Origin: Cinnamomum chago | Taxonomy: Eukaryota; Streptophyta; Magnoliopsida; Laurales; Lauraceae | Direction: 5' to 3' | Assembly (NCBI GenBank): GCA_038049695.1 | Contig: CP142452.1 | Coordinates: forward strand, 37,498,501 to 37,562,500 | Length of the DNA: 64,000 bases | In this document: positions 44,103-53,598 of the stretch, one piece after another | Numbering within the stretch: position 1 is the first letter of the stretch | Layout of the letters: every line of letters begins with the position of its first letter | The notes under the pieces: generated by a model | Told to the model about the DNA's origin: nothing | The model's database searches: none | The model's input: the letters and a program-made list of their open reading frames with translations, nothing else | Program-made: the position numbers and the translations under genes

Positions 44103-44121
44103 TTAGCGCCATCTGTGGGAA
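44103..44121 (+). other. Primer-binding site of Tat-3
   Basis: TTAGCGCCATCTGTGGGAA directly after the 5' LTR. A GGCGCCGTCTGTGGGAA-type site at this place is common in plant Ty3/gypsy elements; the exact tRNA was not determined. Confidence 0.65.
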
Positions 44122-44146
44122 GGTTCAAATTAGATTTACAAACACC

Positions 44147-45722
44147 ATGCCTCCAAAGACCAAAAACGGCGAAGGACCATCAAAGGCCCCATCACTACCA
44201 CCAGTATTACCAAAGTCATTTTCGCCGACCCCTCGCCAGAGGAGAACCGGGGCAAGATCTGGTGCGGTGAGCGTGGAAGGACTTGTGACTTAGTCAGGTT
44301 CATCGTCCATGGGGGTGACAGCACCTTCCCGGCGAGATAACCTATGCTGGAGCATTCCCAGCAATGTGATCCTCCATCCCAGCGTCCCCGACGAAACAAA
44401 TCCCATTGCCAGGTTGATGCTGACGATGAAAACAACCCACTCCTCATGGATATCGAGACCCAAAACCTTGTTATCCAAGAGCAAGGTGAGTTGATTCGTC
44501 AACTCCAGCAGTAACTCCTGGAGAATACGAAGGCCCCGGCTCCACCCCCTAGACGCACCCGAGCTCCTTCGGCTGAACAGGATTTGAGGCAAATCCTGGA
44601 TAACAAGACGCGCGACCGAGCTTACGACAAGGGCTCGAGTAGCAGCCATTTGAATGAGGACTCAAAGAGACAAAGACCGAAGGACAATGATGACCTGAGA
44701 GAATGGCTGGACCGACAAGTCAAGCAAATAGTCCAGCAGAACATGGAGGTGGTCGGTTTCACTTGAGACCAGCTAAATGCCTATGTCACCAAGGATCTCG
44801 GCACATCTCTTTTCTCTGAGAAAATAAGGAAATTTTCTCTCCCTGAGAAGTTTAGTGTCCCGAGGTTTGTTCTTTACGATGAAACCTCGGATCCAGCAGC
44901 ACATTTCCGACACTTTACTCAGAGAATGTCAGTTTGGGGTGATACAGATCACCTAAACTGTAGAGTTTTCTCTTCCAGTCTGGGGGACCTTCCCCTAAAA
45001 TGGTTCTATGCACTTCCAAAGGGATCAATTTCGAGCTAGAGACAGCTACAAAATTCCTTCGTGGAGAAATTCCAGGCTCATAGGGTCATCCCCAAGATGG
45101 ATGATGACCTAATAGCGACCAGGATGAGGCGGACCGCAAAAAATCACTCAGTTCACCAAAAGGTTCTGGACTATATATAGCCAGATTGAGGACGCCACTG
45201 ACAGGGTGGCCATCAGGTCCTTCAAACAAGCTCTACTGATAGGCAACGAGCTTCGAAAGGACTTGGTTCGGTTTCCCGTGGTCACGGTGAAGGCATTGAT
45301 GGCCAGGGTGAACCAGTTTATTGAGCAAGAAGAAGACGAGGCCTGAGCTCGGGAATGCTTTGGCCTCTTGTAGGAAGATAGACCCCCCCATGAGAGACAA
45401 GAAATCATCTCAGAAGGAGGAGATGGACCAAAACAAGGCATTGACAAGTTCAGCGATGGCCTCGACTCCTACCTCAGGGGGCAGCAAGAAGTCCAAGCCA
45501 GCCGTTGCATCCTACAAGGCTGTGAACACGATCTTTAAAGAGCTACTCTATAAGTTCCTCAGCAGGATCAAGTCACAGCCGTTCTTTAGGTGGCCGCAAC
45601 CAATGAAGGGTGATCCTTCCACCCGAGATCAGAACAAGTTCTGTGCTTATCACAAGCAAAATGGGCATAGAACCGAAGATTGCATGGCCTTCAAGTCACA
45701 TCTTGAAAAGACAGGCACTTAA
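44147..45722 (+). pseudogene. Tat-3 gag
   Basis: Starts MPPKTKNGEGPSKAPSLPPV and is soon stopped (TAG near 44290). The capsid-like core is recognisable between about 44870 and 45330 (FRHFTQRMSVWGDTDHLNCR, then LGDLPLKWFYALPKGSI), with TAG at 45037-45039 where the family has Trp. A zinc-knuckle-like CAYHKQNGHRTEDC (C..H..H..C spacing 2-4-4) lies at about 45642-45685. The gag product would form the particle and bind element RNA. Several frameshifts make it non-functional. Confidence 0.85.
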
Positions 45723-46120
45723 GGATTATATTAAAGAAGAAGGCAGAAATAACAACCGAGAACCTGACTGCATAACATGGAGGCAGTACTTTCCACACAT
45801 CACCAAAAACTCAAGTTCCCATTACAGAACGAGAACGGCAAAGTCGAGGTGATCACGGTCAGAGGTGACCAGCACATGGCCAAGAATGCTTGATGGTCGT
45901 GGTGCCTGGTGAAGCAGAGTCAACGCAAGTGCACATGGCTGAGCTGGAGAGGGAAGCTGAACTTGAAGACGTCGGCCGAGCCCCAGATCAAAAGAGCATT
46001 GAAGATCTGACCGAGATCATGATCGATCCCAACAATCCTGAAAGATATTTTCTGCTCGGGAGCCAACTCCCCGAACCTGAGAGGTTCGAGCTCTTAAACT
46101 TCTTGTTATAGAACAAGGAA
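45723..46120 (+). pseudogene. Tat-3 gag-pol junction, protease not recognisable
   Basis: After the zinc knuckle come VRGDQHMAKNA and MAELEREAELEDVGRAP-type sequences, then the pre-RT block DPNNPERYFLLGSQLPEPER. An aspartic protease D-T/S-G motif was not found in any frame, and the interval is shorter than a normal protease plus linkers, so the protease seems to be deleted or decayed beyond recognition. Confidence 0.5.
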
Positions 46121-46990
46121 GTTTTTGCTTGGACCCCTTATGAAATGCCTGGCGTCAATCCCGAGATCATGTGTCACAAGTTGAATGTGGACCCGAAGCA
46201 CAAGCCTGTGGTCCAGAAGGCTCGCAGAACGGGGATCCCACAAACCGAAGCCGTGATCAAGGAGGTTCAGAAATTGCTGGAGGCCAAGGTGATCAGGGAG
46301 GTTCACTACCCGGATCGATTGGCCAATAGGTGGTGGTCAAGAAAAAGAATGGAAAGTGGAGGGTCTACGTCGACTTCACGGACCTCAACAAAGCATGCCC
46401 CAAGGACAGCTTTCCACTCCCAAAGATCGACCAGATGATCGACGCGACCACTGGGCATAACAGGATGAGTTTCCTCGATGCTTACCGAGGTTACCATCAA
46501 ATTCTAATGCATGGGCCTGATGAAGAAAAGACTGCATTCATAACACCTAGAAGCATCTACTGTTACAGAGTGATGCCATTCGAGTTAAAAAATGCGGGGG
46601 CAACTTACCAGAGGCTGGTAACCAAGATGTTCTAGGACCAGCTTGGCAAAATTATGGAGGTCTACATTGACAACATGGTTGTCAAGTCTAAAAGGTCACA
46701 GGACCACTTGGCAGACCTAAGTCAAACATTTGATATTCTCAAAAAGTTCTAGCTCAAGCTAAATGCATCCAAGTGTGCGTTTGACGTCGGCTCCGGCAAA
46801 TTCCTAGGAAGCCTGGTCACAAGAAGAGGAATTGAAGTAAATCCAGACCAGATCTTAGCAATTCAGGGGATAGAGAGCCCAACTACGGCAAAACAAGTTC
46901 AGAGACTCACTGGCATGGCTGCTACGATCAATCGTTTCATCAGCCGAGCTTCAGACAAGTGCCGCCCCTTTTTCAACTTTTAAATAAAAG
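46121..46990 (+). pseudogene. Tat-3 reverse transcriptase
   Basis: Blocks in order: NKEVFAWTPYEMPGVNPEIM, HKPVVQKARRTG, then after a frameshift near 46330 VVKKKNGKWRVYVDFTDLNK, KACPKDSFPLPKIDQMID, MSFLDAYRGYHQI, CYRVMPFELKNAGATYQRLV, and the catalytic box as YIDNMVVKSK, where the second Asp of the family's YIDD/YVDD is Asn. TAG stops at 46109 and 46633 and others break the frame. It continues NASKCAF and [20 protein letters not shown]. Confidence 0.92.
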
Positions 46991-47039
46991 TTCAAAATTT
47001 CAATGGACTCCGGAGTGCGACCGAGCTCTATAGGAGCTC

Positions 47040-47460
47040 AAAGCCTACCTAGCTTCACCACCCCTGCTTTTAATGTTAAAATAGGGAGATGTGCTCTACC
47101 TATACCTGGCCATCTCGGATCATGCAGTGAGCTTGGTACTCATCAGGGATGAAGACAGGCAACAGAAGCCCATTTACTACATGAGCAAGATCTTTTTTTA
47201 TGCCGAGACCAGGTACCTACCATTGGAGAAACTTGCATTAGCACTCATCAATGCTTCTCGCAAACTTTCTCACTACTTCCAGACGTACACTATAGTGGTT
47301 ATTACTAAACATCCACTTGAGTCCCTTTTTAGAAAGGCGGATTTCTCTGGAAGAATCTCAACATGGGCCGTCGAGCTGGGGCAATATGATATCCAATATC
47401 AACCCAGAACAACAATAAAGGCCCAAATTTTGGCAGACTTCATTGTGGAGTTTGTCACTC
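47040..47460 (+). pseudogene. Tat-3 RNase H
   Basis: LYLYLAISDHAVSLVLIRDE, then IYYMSKIFFYAETRYLPLEK and ALINASRKLSHYFQTYTIVV, the connection and RNase H pattern of gypsy elements, ending STWAVELGQYDIQYQPRTTI and KAQILADFIVEF. Confidence 0.9.
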
Positions 47461-47564
47461 ATAGTTCGGCACTGAGCCGGCTCGATACCGAACTGGGGGG
47501 CAAAAGGGATGAGAGCGAAGTCACCGAGACGAAAGAAGAGCAGTCTTGGAAACAATTCCTCGGT

Positions 47565-47975
47565 TCATCTTAGAAGGTCTTCATCGACAGATTCTTAACC
47601 TCCAAAAGGGATGGCGCTGGCATAGTCCTCCAATTTCTAGAGGGTCTAGTCATCGAACAAGCCTTAACACTTGGCTTCAAAGCGTCCAATAATGATACTG
47701 AGTACGAAGCACTGATTGCAGGGCTCAACAGTGCTAAAATCCTAGGGGCACTGCAGTTGGTGGTCTTTAGTGACTCGCAGTTGGTGATGAGCTAATTGAA
47801 CGGAGGCTACCAAGCTCGTGACGAAAGGATGGCAGCCTACCTAGCTCATGCAAAGCAACTCCTTTCTAAGTTTAAAAGACTTAAAGTCAAACAGGTCGGT
47901 AGAGATTCCAATTCTCATGCTGACGCTCTCGCCAACCTGGCCTCTGCCATCGAGGCTGGGAGAAAAAGGACGGTC
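47565..47975 (+). pseudogene. Second RNase H domain (archaeal-type) of Tat-3
   Basis: After the first RNase H comes a second one: KVFIDRF (the position of the first catalytic Asp), DGAGIVLQFLEG, NNDTEYEALIAGLNSAKILG (Glu and Tyr of the family), VVFSDSQLV (second Asp) and GRDSNSHADALANLAS (third Asp). TAG at 47571 replaces a Trp and TAA at 47793 replaces a Gln of the family pattern. A dual RNase H is diagnostic for Tat-lineage gypsy elements. Confidence 0.88.
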
Positions 47976-48029
47976 GAGATGGAAACATTAGAAAAACCAA
48001 GCATAAAGCTTCAGCCACCTCGGCAGATT

Positions 48030-49235
48030 TTATGTGTTGATGTCGGTTCGAGCTGGATGGACCCAATCATCTCCTATCTCAAAGATGATCAACTTCTTGA
48101 AGACAAGAATGAGACTCACAAAATCAGGCTGAAAGTAGCTCGATTTTGGTTGTCTCCGGATGGCAAACTTTACAGGAAGTCCTATACCGGCCCTTACTTC
48201 CAGTGTGTTCACCCAAGCAAGGTTAAAGACTTCCTCTATGAAATTCATGAAGGAATATGCGGAAGCCACATTAGGAGTCGATCACTGGCATACCGAGCTA
48301 TTAGTCAAGGCTATTGGTGGCCTTACATGTAGAAAGACGCTAAGTTATATGCCAAAAAGTGCCAGAAGTTCTCACACTCCATCCATCGGCTAACACAGGA
48401 TCTGAGCCCACTCTCTAGTTCATGGTCATGCCCCGTGGGGCTTGGACATTGTGGGGCCACTCCACCGAGCTCTAGGGAATAAGAGGTGGCTACGATTATT
48501 TCACCAAGTGGATAGAAGCTGAGCTGTTGTCTTCCATCACCGAGCAAGACTCGAAAAACTTCGTGTGGAAGAACATCATCACAAGGTTTGGCATCCCACG
48601 AGCTTTGGTCTCAAACAACGGGACTCAGTTCGACTCCAACCTCTTCAGAAACTTCTGCCAGGAGCTCGGCATCAGAAATTACTATTCCACTTCGGCTTAC
48701 CCACAGATCAATGGTCAAGCCGAAATTTCGAACAAGGTGGTGCTCGATGGCCTCAAGAAGAGACTTGACCGAGCTAAGGGGAGATGGGTGGAAGAACTTC
48801 CGAGTGTCCTATAGGCATATAGGACTACTCCAAGACGCTCCACTTAAGGCAACACCCCACTTGAGGTCGGTCTCCCAACTTTGAGGTCCAAGCTCTTCGA
48901 TCAAGGACAAAACAAAGTGAATCTGGCCCGAGAACTATAGTCGAAGAGCGAAGAGATGCAGCAGCTATCCACCTAGCTGTCTACCAGCAACAATTGGCTA
49001 GGGGCTACAACCAAAAAGTCAGAGAGAGGAAGCTCTCAGTTGGAGAATTGGTCTTAAAGAAGACGCTTCCTGGGGATAAGAATCCCAATGAAGGCAAGCT
49101 GGCACCGAACTGGAACGGGCCATTTAAGGTGATCTCGGTTGCCGGGCAATCAGATACAGGCTTGAGGACATGTATGGTAAAGAGTTACCACGGCCATGGA
49201 ATGCGATGCACCTCAAGAAGTATTATTTTTAAATT
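48030..49235 (+). pseudogene. Tat-3 integrase
   Basis: RKSYTGPYFQCVHPSKVKDF, then HEGICGSHIRSRSLAYRAIS and GYWWPYM then TAG (48330) form the zinc-binding region. In other frames follow a DYFTKWIEAE block (first Asp) and GIPRALVSNNGTQFDS, where the second catalytic Asp of D-N-G is Asn. Then YPQINGQAEISNKVV with the Glu region, ELPSVL followed by TAG (48812) in place of Trp, and the C-terminal VRERKLSVGELVLKKTLPGD and PNWNGPFKV. Broken by at least four stops or shifts. Confidence 0.9.
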
Positions 49236-49799
49236 GTATGCAATTTTCGAGATCAATAAAAACAGTCTTTGTTGCTCTCAATTCTTGCCAAGTTGTAGAA
49301 CTCGGCAATTACCTACCTAACTACTATGGAGCATTAGGAAAATGAAGCCTTAAATAGTTAAGGCGCAACACTGAGTTAAAGAACTTGGTGGCTACTTCGG
49401 TGTTCGGAATTGAAATGTGATTGGTTGCGGAACCAAGTATTCTATCACTGAGGTAAAAACCTTGTATTCCTTTAAGTTAAAGGACATAATCCAATTTGCT
49501 CCCGTTGAGCTCGGTTAATGAACTAAGCAACGCTACGGACAAATTTGGTATCCGGACACAAGTTTCTTGAGTTACGGAACTTGAGGATAAACGTGATCTC
49601 GGTTGTTGAACCGAACTCAATTACTTAAGCGAAATTGATTTACTGAGCATGCAAAGAGCTCGGTTAAAGAACTGAGGTCAAGCACATGAAAAAATGTTTG
49701 GGGGCAAGCATGAAAAAATGAAATTGTATTTATAAAAAAGAAGGTACAATATTCCAGCATTACAAAATCACAAGAAGAAAAATACATCAAAGACAATTT
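49236..49799. other. Spacer of Tat-3 with GCTCGGTT repeats
   Basis: After integrase comes a stretch in which words like GAGCTCGGTTAATGAACT, CTCGGTTGTTGAACCGAACT and GAGCTCGGTTAAAGAACTGA recur at 50-70 bp intervals. The second is a short perfect hairpin (CGGTT-GTTG-AACCG). No gene. Confidence 0.5.
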
Positions 49800-51456
49800 T
49801 TAAGCATCGGCCCCAGCATCGCTAGTGTCAACCTCGGTCACAGCAGCAGGAGCATCGGGCGAAGAGGGGGCGGAACTCGGTTCCAGCTCCAAGCTTGGGA
49901 ACTTGACTGAATTTTTATAAGCCTGGTGGTCATCGGAGACTCCCGTTTCTTTCAGTGCCGCCAGCCATCCGAGCTCCCATGATTGGTCCTTCACAGTAAG
50001 GACCTGAGCCTCATAGAGACTCGTCGCCTCCGCCACCCCTTCACTAAACTCACCTTGATGGCCGATTGCATTGACGACACCAGCACTGTCACGTCATTGA
50101 CCTCCCTATGCTTCGCCATATCTCACAGCAGGGCACAGGCCTGGCCGACCAGGGCATTCCTGGAGACGCGATCCTCCATTGTTAGCGACCTATCGGGCCC
50201 GAGTTGAAGGCTTTGTCTCCAGGGAGCCGGCGTGGTAGACTGGGGAGCCGCAGTGTCACAAGGAGCCTGCTCGACTGGCCCTTTTCTCCGCCCGAACCCC
50301 CTCCTGCATGGTTTCAGCAGGACGCTGTCGAACTTCCAAACTCGTAGACGGAGCAGAAGCAGGCACGGAAGTGGGAGCGTCGGTGGCAACGAAGGTCAAA
50401 GGGACCGAAAGGGCTCGAGGAGCTCGGCCTCCAAACGCCAGAGCTCCCAAGTCTTTGACCATCATTGGAGGTTGGCACCGTTACATGTCTTCTTCCTCCT
50501 CTAAGCTAGAAGAAGAACTGGAGGTGTGGACAACTTGCGACGACCTCCTTGAGGTCTCGGTCTCAGTAAATTCATAGTCGGACCCCAAGGTGCTTGCGGG
50601 AGCGGTCCAGACTTCGGTACCGATTGGAGGCCGTTCTACTTCAGTCTGATGTCCTCCCCTTGTCTGAGGCTGGCCAGTCCTCCTCTTGATGAAGGAGTAG
50701 TACCTCGGCTAGTAGTTTAAGAGGGACTAGGCAGCACAGCCAGAGTGGCCTCGATAGTTGTACAGTGTCTGAAACCAAGCCTCGTTTCTTGCCCAGCCGA
50801 CTCGGTTGGCTTCCTATCTTCTTTGGCGAGCGTCTGCACGGCAAGCAAAAAACGTTAGCTCGGTGTAACAAGAAAAATAAAAATGCAAAGAGAACTTAAA
50901 AAGAGTCAGTATTTACTCAGAGGGGTCCCGAAGCCACGTGGAACCTTATACGTCCTCTCCACCTCGGACTCGGCCTCTGCGAATTCTCAGTTGCCCGAGA
51001 CGAACAGGCGGTCATCCCCGACGTACTTGTTGGATTCCTCCAAGTTATTGATGATACACTCCCAGTTTGCCTTACCTCGGAGGTAATAAATGTCATCACC
51101 CCTGGACTTGCAAAGGTCGTAGACATCCTCGATGTCATGGATGCCAAGGTTAATGCCGAGGACCCTGTTGAGCTCGGCAACGCCTATTATGATCTTGAAG
51201 CCGTTTGGCATCAATTGGCAGGGGCATAGACGTCATTTCCTAAGGCAGGCCCTAAGAAGTGGGTGAAGGGAGAACAAACCCCACCCTCAACTATGGTGAC
51301 TAGAGGGAACGACATCCAGTCGTTAGTGAAGGTATGACCGTCGAAGGGGTTCTCAGGGTCATCTAACCTATTCAAGACATCTTCAGGTATCCCATACTTG
51401 GCCCTAAACTTGGTCGTGGCCTCTAGGGTTTCCAGCCACTGCCTGTAAATGCCCAT
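49800..51456 (-). pseudogene. Opposite-strand gene of Tat-3 (putative gypsy-type transposon domain)
   Basis: On the minus strand the coding part probably starts at MGIYRQWLETLEATTKFRAK (ATG at 51456) and runs through WMSFPLVTIVEGGVCSPFTH to 51211. It then continues after a frameshift as PNGFKIIIGVAELNRVLGIN, HDIEDVYDLCKSRGDDIYYL and DRLFVSGN, and ends with an acidic tail from about 50036 to 49800. The FPLVTIVEGG..PNGFKII..GVAELNR pattern is one I associate with plant proteins annotated as putative gypsy-type transposon (Pfam PF04195 from memory). Promoter signals lie upstream (TATAAATAG at 51704-51696). A likely leader intron starts GTAAGTCTTC near 51573 (minus). It is frameshifted and not functional. 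Role unknown. Confidence 0.65.
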
Positions 51457-51695
51457 TCCTAAGTTTGAAGAAACTAGAAGAACAAGGGGTGAAACTCGAA
51501 AAGGAGAAAAAGAGGCAGGAAACCCTAGACAATGCAAGAAAGGGAAAAACTGGACAAAAGGGGGAAGACTTACAAAGGCGAAACAGACGAAGTTGAACTC
51601 GAAGAATGTGGAACTCGACCTCGATGCAAGATCTCTCTTCTGCAAACCCTCTTTCTTCTCCGAATGTGAAAATGGAGAATGAGAGAGAGGCACCT

Positions 51696-51704
51696 CTATT
51701 TATA
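51696..51704 (-). promoter_or_regulatory. TATA box of the opposite-strand gene of Tat-3
   Basis: TATAAATAG on the minus strand, about 240 bp upstream of the probable ATG. A GAGGTGCCTCTC-type leader follows, then a good 5' splice site. Equivalent to the TATA box at 33162 in Tat-2. Confidence 0.6.
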
Positions 51705-52050
51705 ATGAAAAAAGAGACGTCGTTTCAAATTTCTAGGACGCGCGTCGATTCGAGTACTGAGCACGTCTCTTTGAAACGATTGGGTGACCAACCAGGCAGT
51801 GATACCTAGTGTCATCGGTACGCCTCCTGCATTGATCGACGTGCTATTAATCACCTCGGGCAGACAAAGCGACATCGACGTGTCATTAATTATCTCGGGT
51901 AGATGAAGCAACATCGTGATAGGGATCAGATGTCATCAACCGACACCGAGATGCAATACAGTATGAGTTTCAAACCTAATATTCCAAAGACTCTACCATC
52001 ATAACGCTTAGCTCTCGACCTCAAAGAGTTATAGAACTCTAAGAAGTCGG

Positions 52051-52064
52051 AAGCTAGGGGCAAT
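52051..52064 (+). other. Polypurine tract of Tat-3
   Basis: AAGCTAGGGGCAAT, directly before the 3' LTR start TGTGTGGGACA. Confidence 0.7.
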
Positions 52065-52754
52065 TGTGTGGGACATTTTCCTAATACTGAGATTATCCTA
52101 GTTTCGGTAAGAGAACTAGCTAGGCATATCTTGATCTCGGTTTTATCCATCTCGGCAATAGTGCCAAAATGCTTCCATACCAAGGTCACACCTGACCTCG
52201 GCATCATCTTCAATTTGGTTCGATTAATCAAGACGGGCACTGACTCTTAGTCAATCGTAACTGTACTCCCATAGAGACTCAGCCACATTACAGAACGTGT
52301 TGAGTAATGATGACATGCATCGGATAGAGATAAAAAGTTATCATTACCCGGTGGCTACGTCTACATCGAGGTAAGGTCCGATGGGACTCTACCTCTAAGG
52401 TCAACCAGGGTAAGGTCCGATGGGACTTTACTCCTAAGACATCAGGGTAAGGTCCGATAGGACCTTACCTCCAAAAGTCAACTCTTGGCCTATATATACA
52501 CAAGGAGCAAATTCAGAAGAGGTACGCATAAGCATACACATATACACACCCATATTCTAAGCTCTCCCTTCTTCTTCACTAACTCATCATTTGTTTAGTT
52601 GTTAAACTAACTCAAGCATCGGAGTGCCTTTGGCTGACTGCAGCCAGGGTCTCTGACCTTTGTTTCTCCTTCCCTTTTAGGTCTCATGCATTTGATCTTT
52701 CCTAAGAAGTTCTATATCCATATAAACAAGTCCATAAATATTTAGGCACGCACA
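52065..52754 (+). repeat. 3' LTR of Tat-3 (690 bp)
   Basis: TGTGTGGGACATTTTCC to TTTAGGCACGCACA, aligned along its whole length with 43476-44101. It has three palindromic subrepeats (52371-52470) upstream of the TATA box at 52491. Confidence 0.93.
52371..52470 (+). repeat. Three palindromic subrepeats of ~37-39 bp in U3 of Tat-3
   Basis: Each unit starts GTAAGGTCCGATGGGAC or a variant (52371, 52410, 52447). The third contains a perfect hairpin, AAGGTCC-GATA-GGACCTT. The 5' LTR has about two, diverged, units (near 43784 and 43821). Confidence 0.88.
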
Positions 52755-52759
52755 GTTCT

Positions 52760-53550
52760 TAATCTAAATTCTTCTTCAACATGGCTGTCTGTAAGTCTTG
52801 AATCAAATTGTATATGAACTTCCAGCCGAGCATCCTTTGGCTGACACAAGACCACTGCGTGAACTTCTTGGTCACACTCCTCCTCGGGTTTGATTGATTT
52901 TTCCTTTCAATTACTTCTTTATAAAAAAAAAGATCTAGTTATATAGCCTCATTTCTATTTACTGAGATTCCATCATTGATATTTTCTGGTACATTATGGA
53001 TATTTTTGTCTAAGAAATGTTTAAGGGAACTTCTTGTTGGCAGGACATCACTTGTCTTATAATTGATAACTGAAACCATTGAGTTCCTTTAGTAAAATCT
53101 GACCTGATTGTTTCAACTGAGTTTTGTTGTAGTGTTTATTAAATCATTTAGAAAACAAAAGAAGATCCATTAAAAAAACATCAAAAATCATGCTTTTAAG
53201 AACCATGGCACTAATACCATTAAGAAATTAAAAACCATACACCGCATAGAAGAAATCTAAAAACTTTTAAACATTTGTAGTACACTACATTTCCCCAAAA
53301 ATCATTTCTTGGGCCACTTGTTTTTAGAATGGGTATTCTTCTACTCAATTCTGTTCCTCAATGGTGTACACTAGTATTGATATCTACACCAACATTTTCA
53401 TATGTTCTGGAATTTGAAACGATCTTGAAAACTAAGTGAAAGCTTCAAAGGCAGGAGTATCTTACATTGGGTATACACAATGGAACTAATGTCAAGCTAA
53501 CAAAGCAAACCCAACATTTTCCATTCAATTGTAACCTCCACTAATAGTAC

Positions 53551-53556
<6 letters not shown>
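52760..53556. other. Intergenic stretch with a short coding-like scrap
   Basis: On the minus strand 52895-52760 is an open run of about 45 codons with protein-like composition (QEVHAVVLCQPKDARLEVHI, then QFDSRLTDSHVEEEF), and it stays open across the Tat-3 insertion point into 43475-43420. I do not recognise the family. The rest is AT-rich without recognised features. Confidence 0.35.

Positions 53557-53595
<39 letters not shown>
53557..53595. repeat. (TA)n microsatellite
   Basis: About 19 TA units. Confidence 0.95.

Positions 53596-53598
<3 letters not shown>

Larger units (their letters stand above)
43476..52754 (+). mobile_element. Complete but dead Tat-lineage Ty3/gypsy element (Tat-3)
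   Basis: Both LTRs (43476-44101, 52065-52754) are present, flanked by a perfect 5-bp duplication GTTCT (43471-43475, 52755-52759). Order: 5' LTR, PBS-like site, gag, RT, RNase H, second RNase H, integrase, opposite-strand gene, polypurine tract, 3' LTR. A second RNase H-type domain between RNase H and integrase is the hallmark of the Tat lineage. All genes carry premature stops and frameshifts and the LTRs differ visibly, so the insertion is old. 9.3 kb. Confidence 0.92.

Noticed and set aside
53287-53310. CACTACATTTCC as the left end of the CACTA-like element
   Set aside because: It agrees with the right terminal repeat only in the first seven bases and the flanking triplets do not match.
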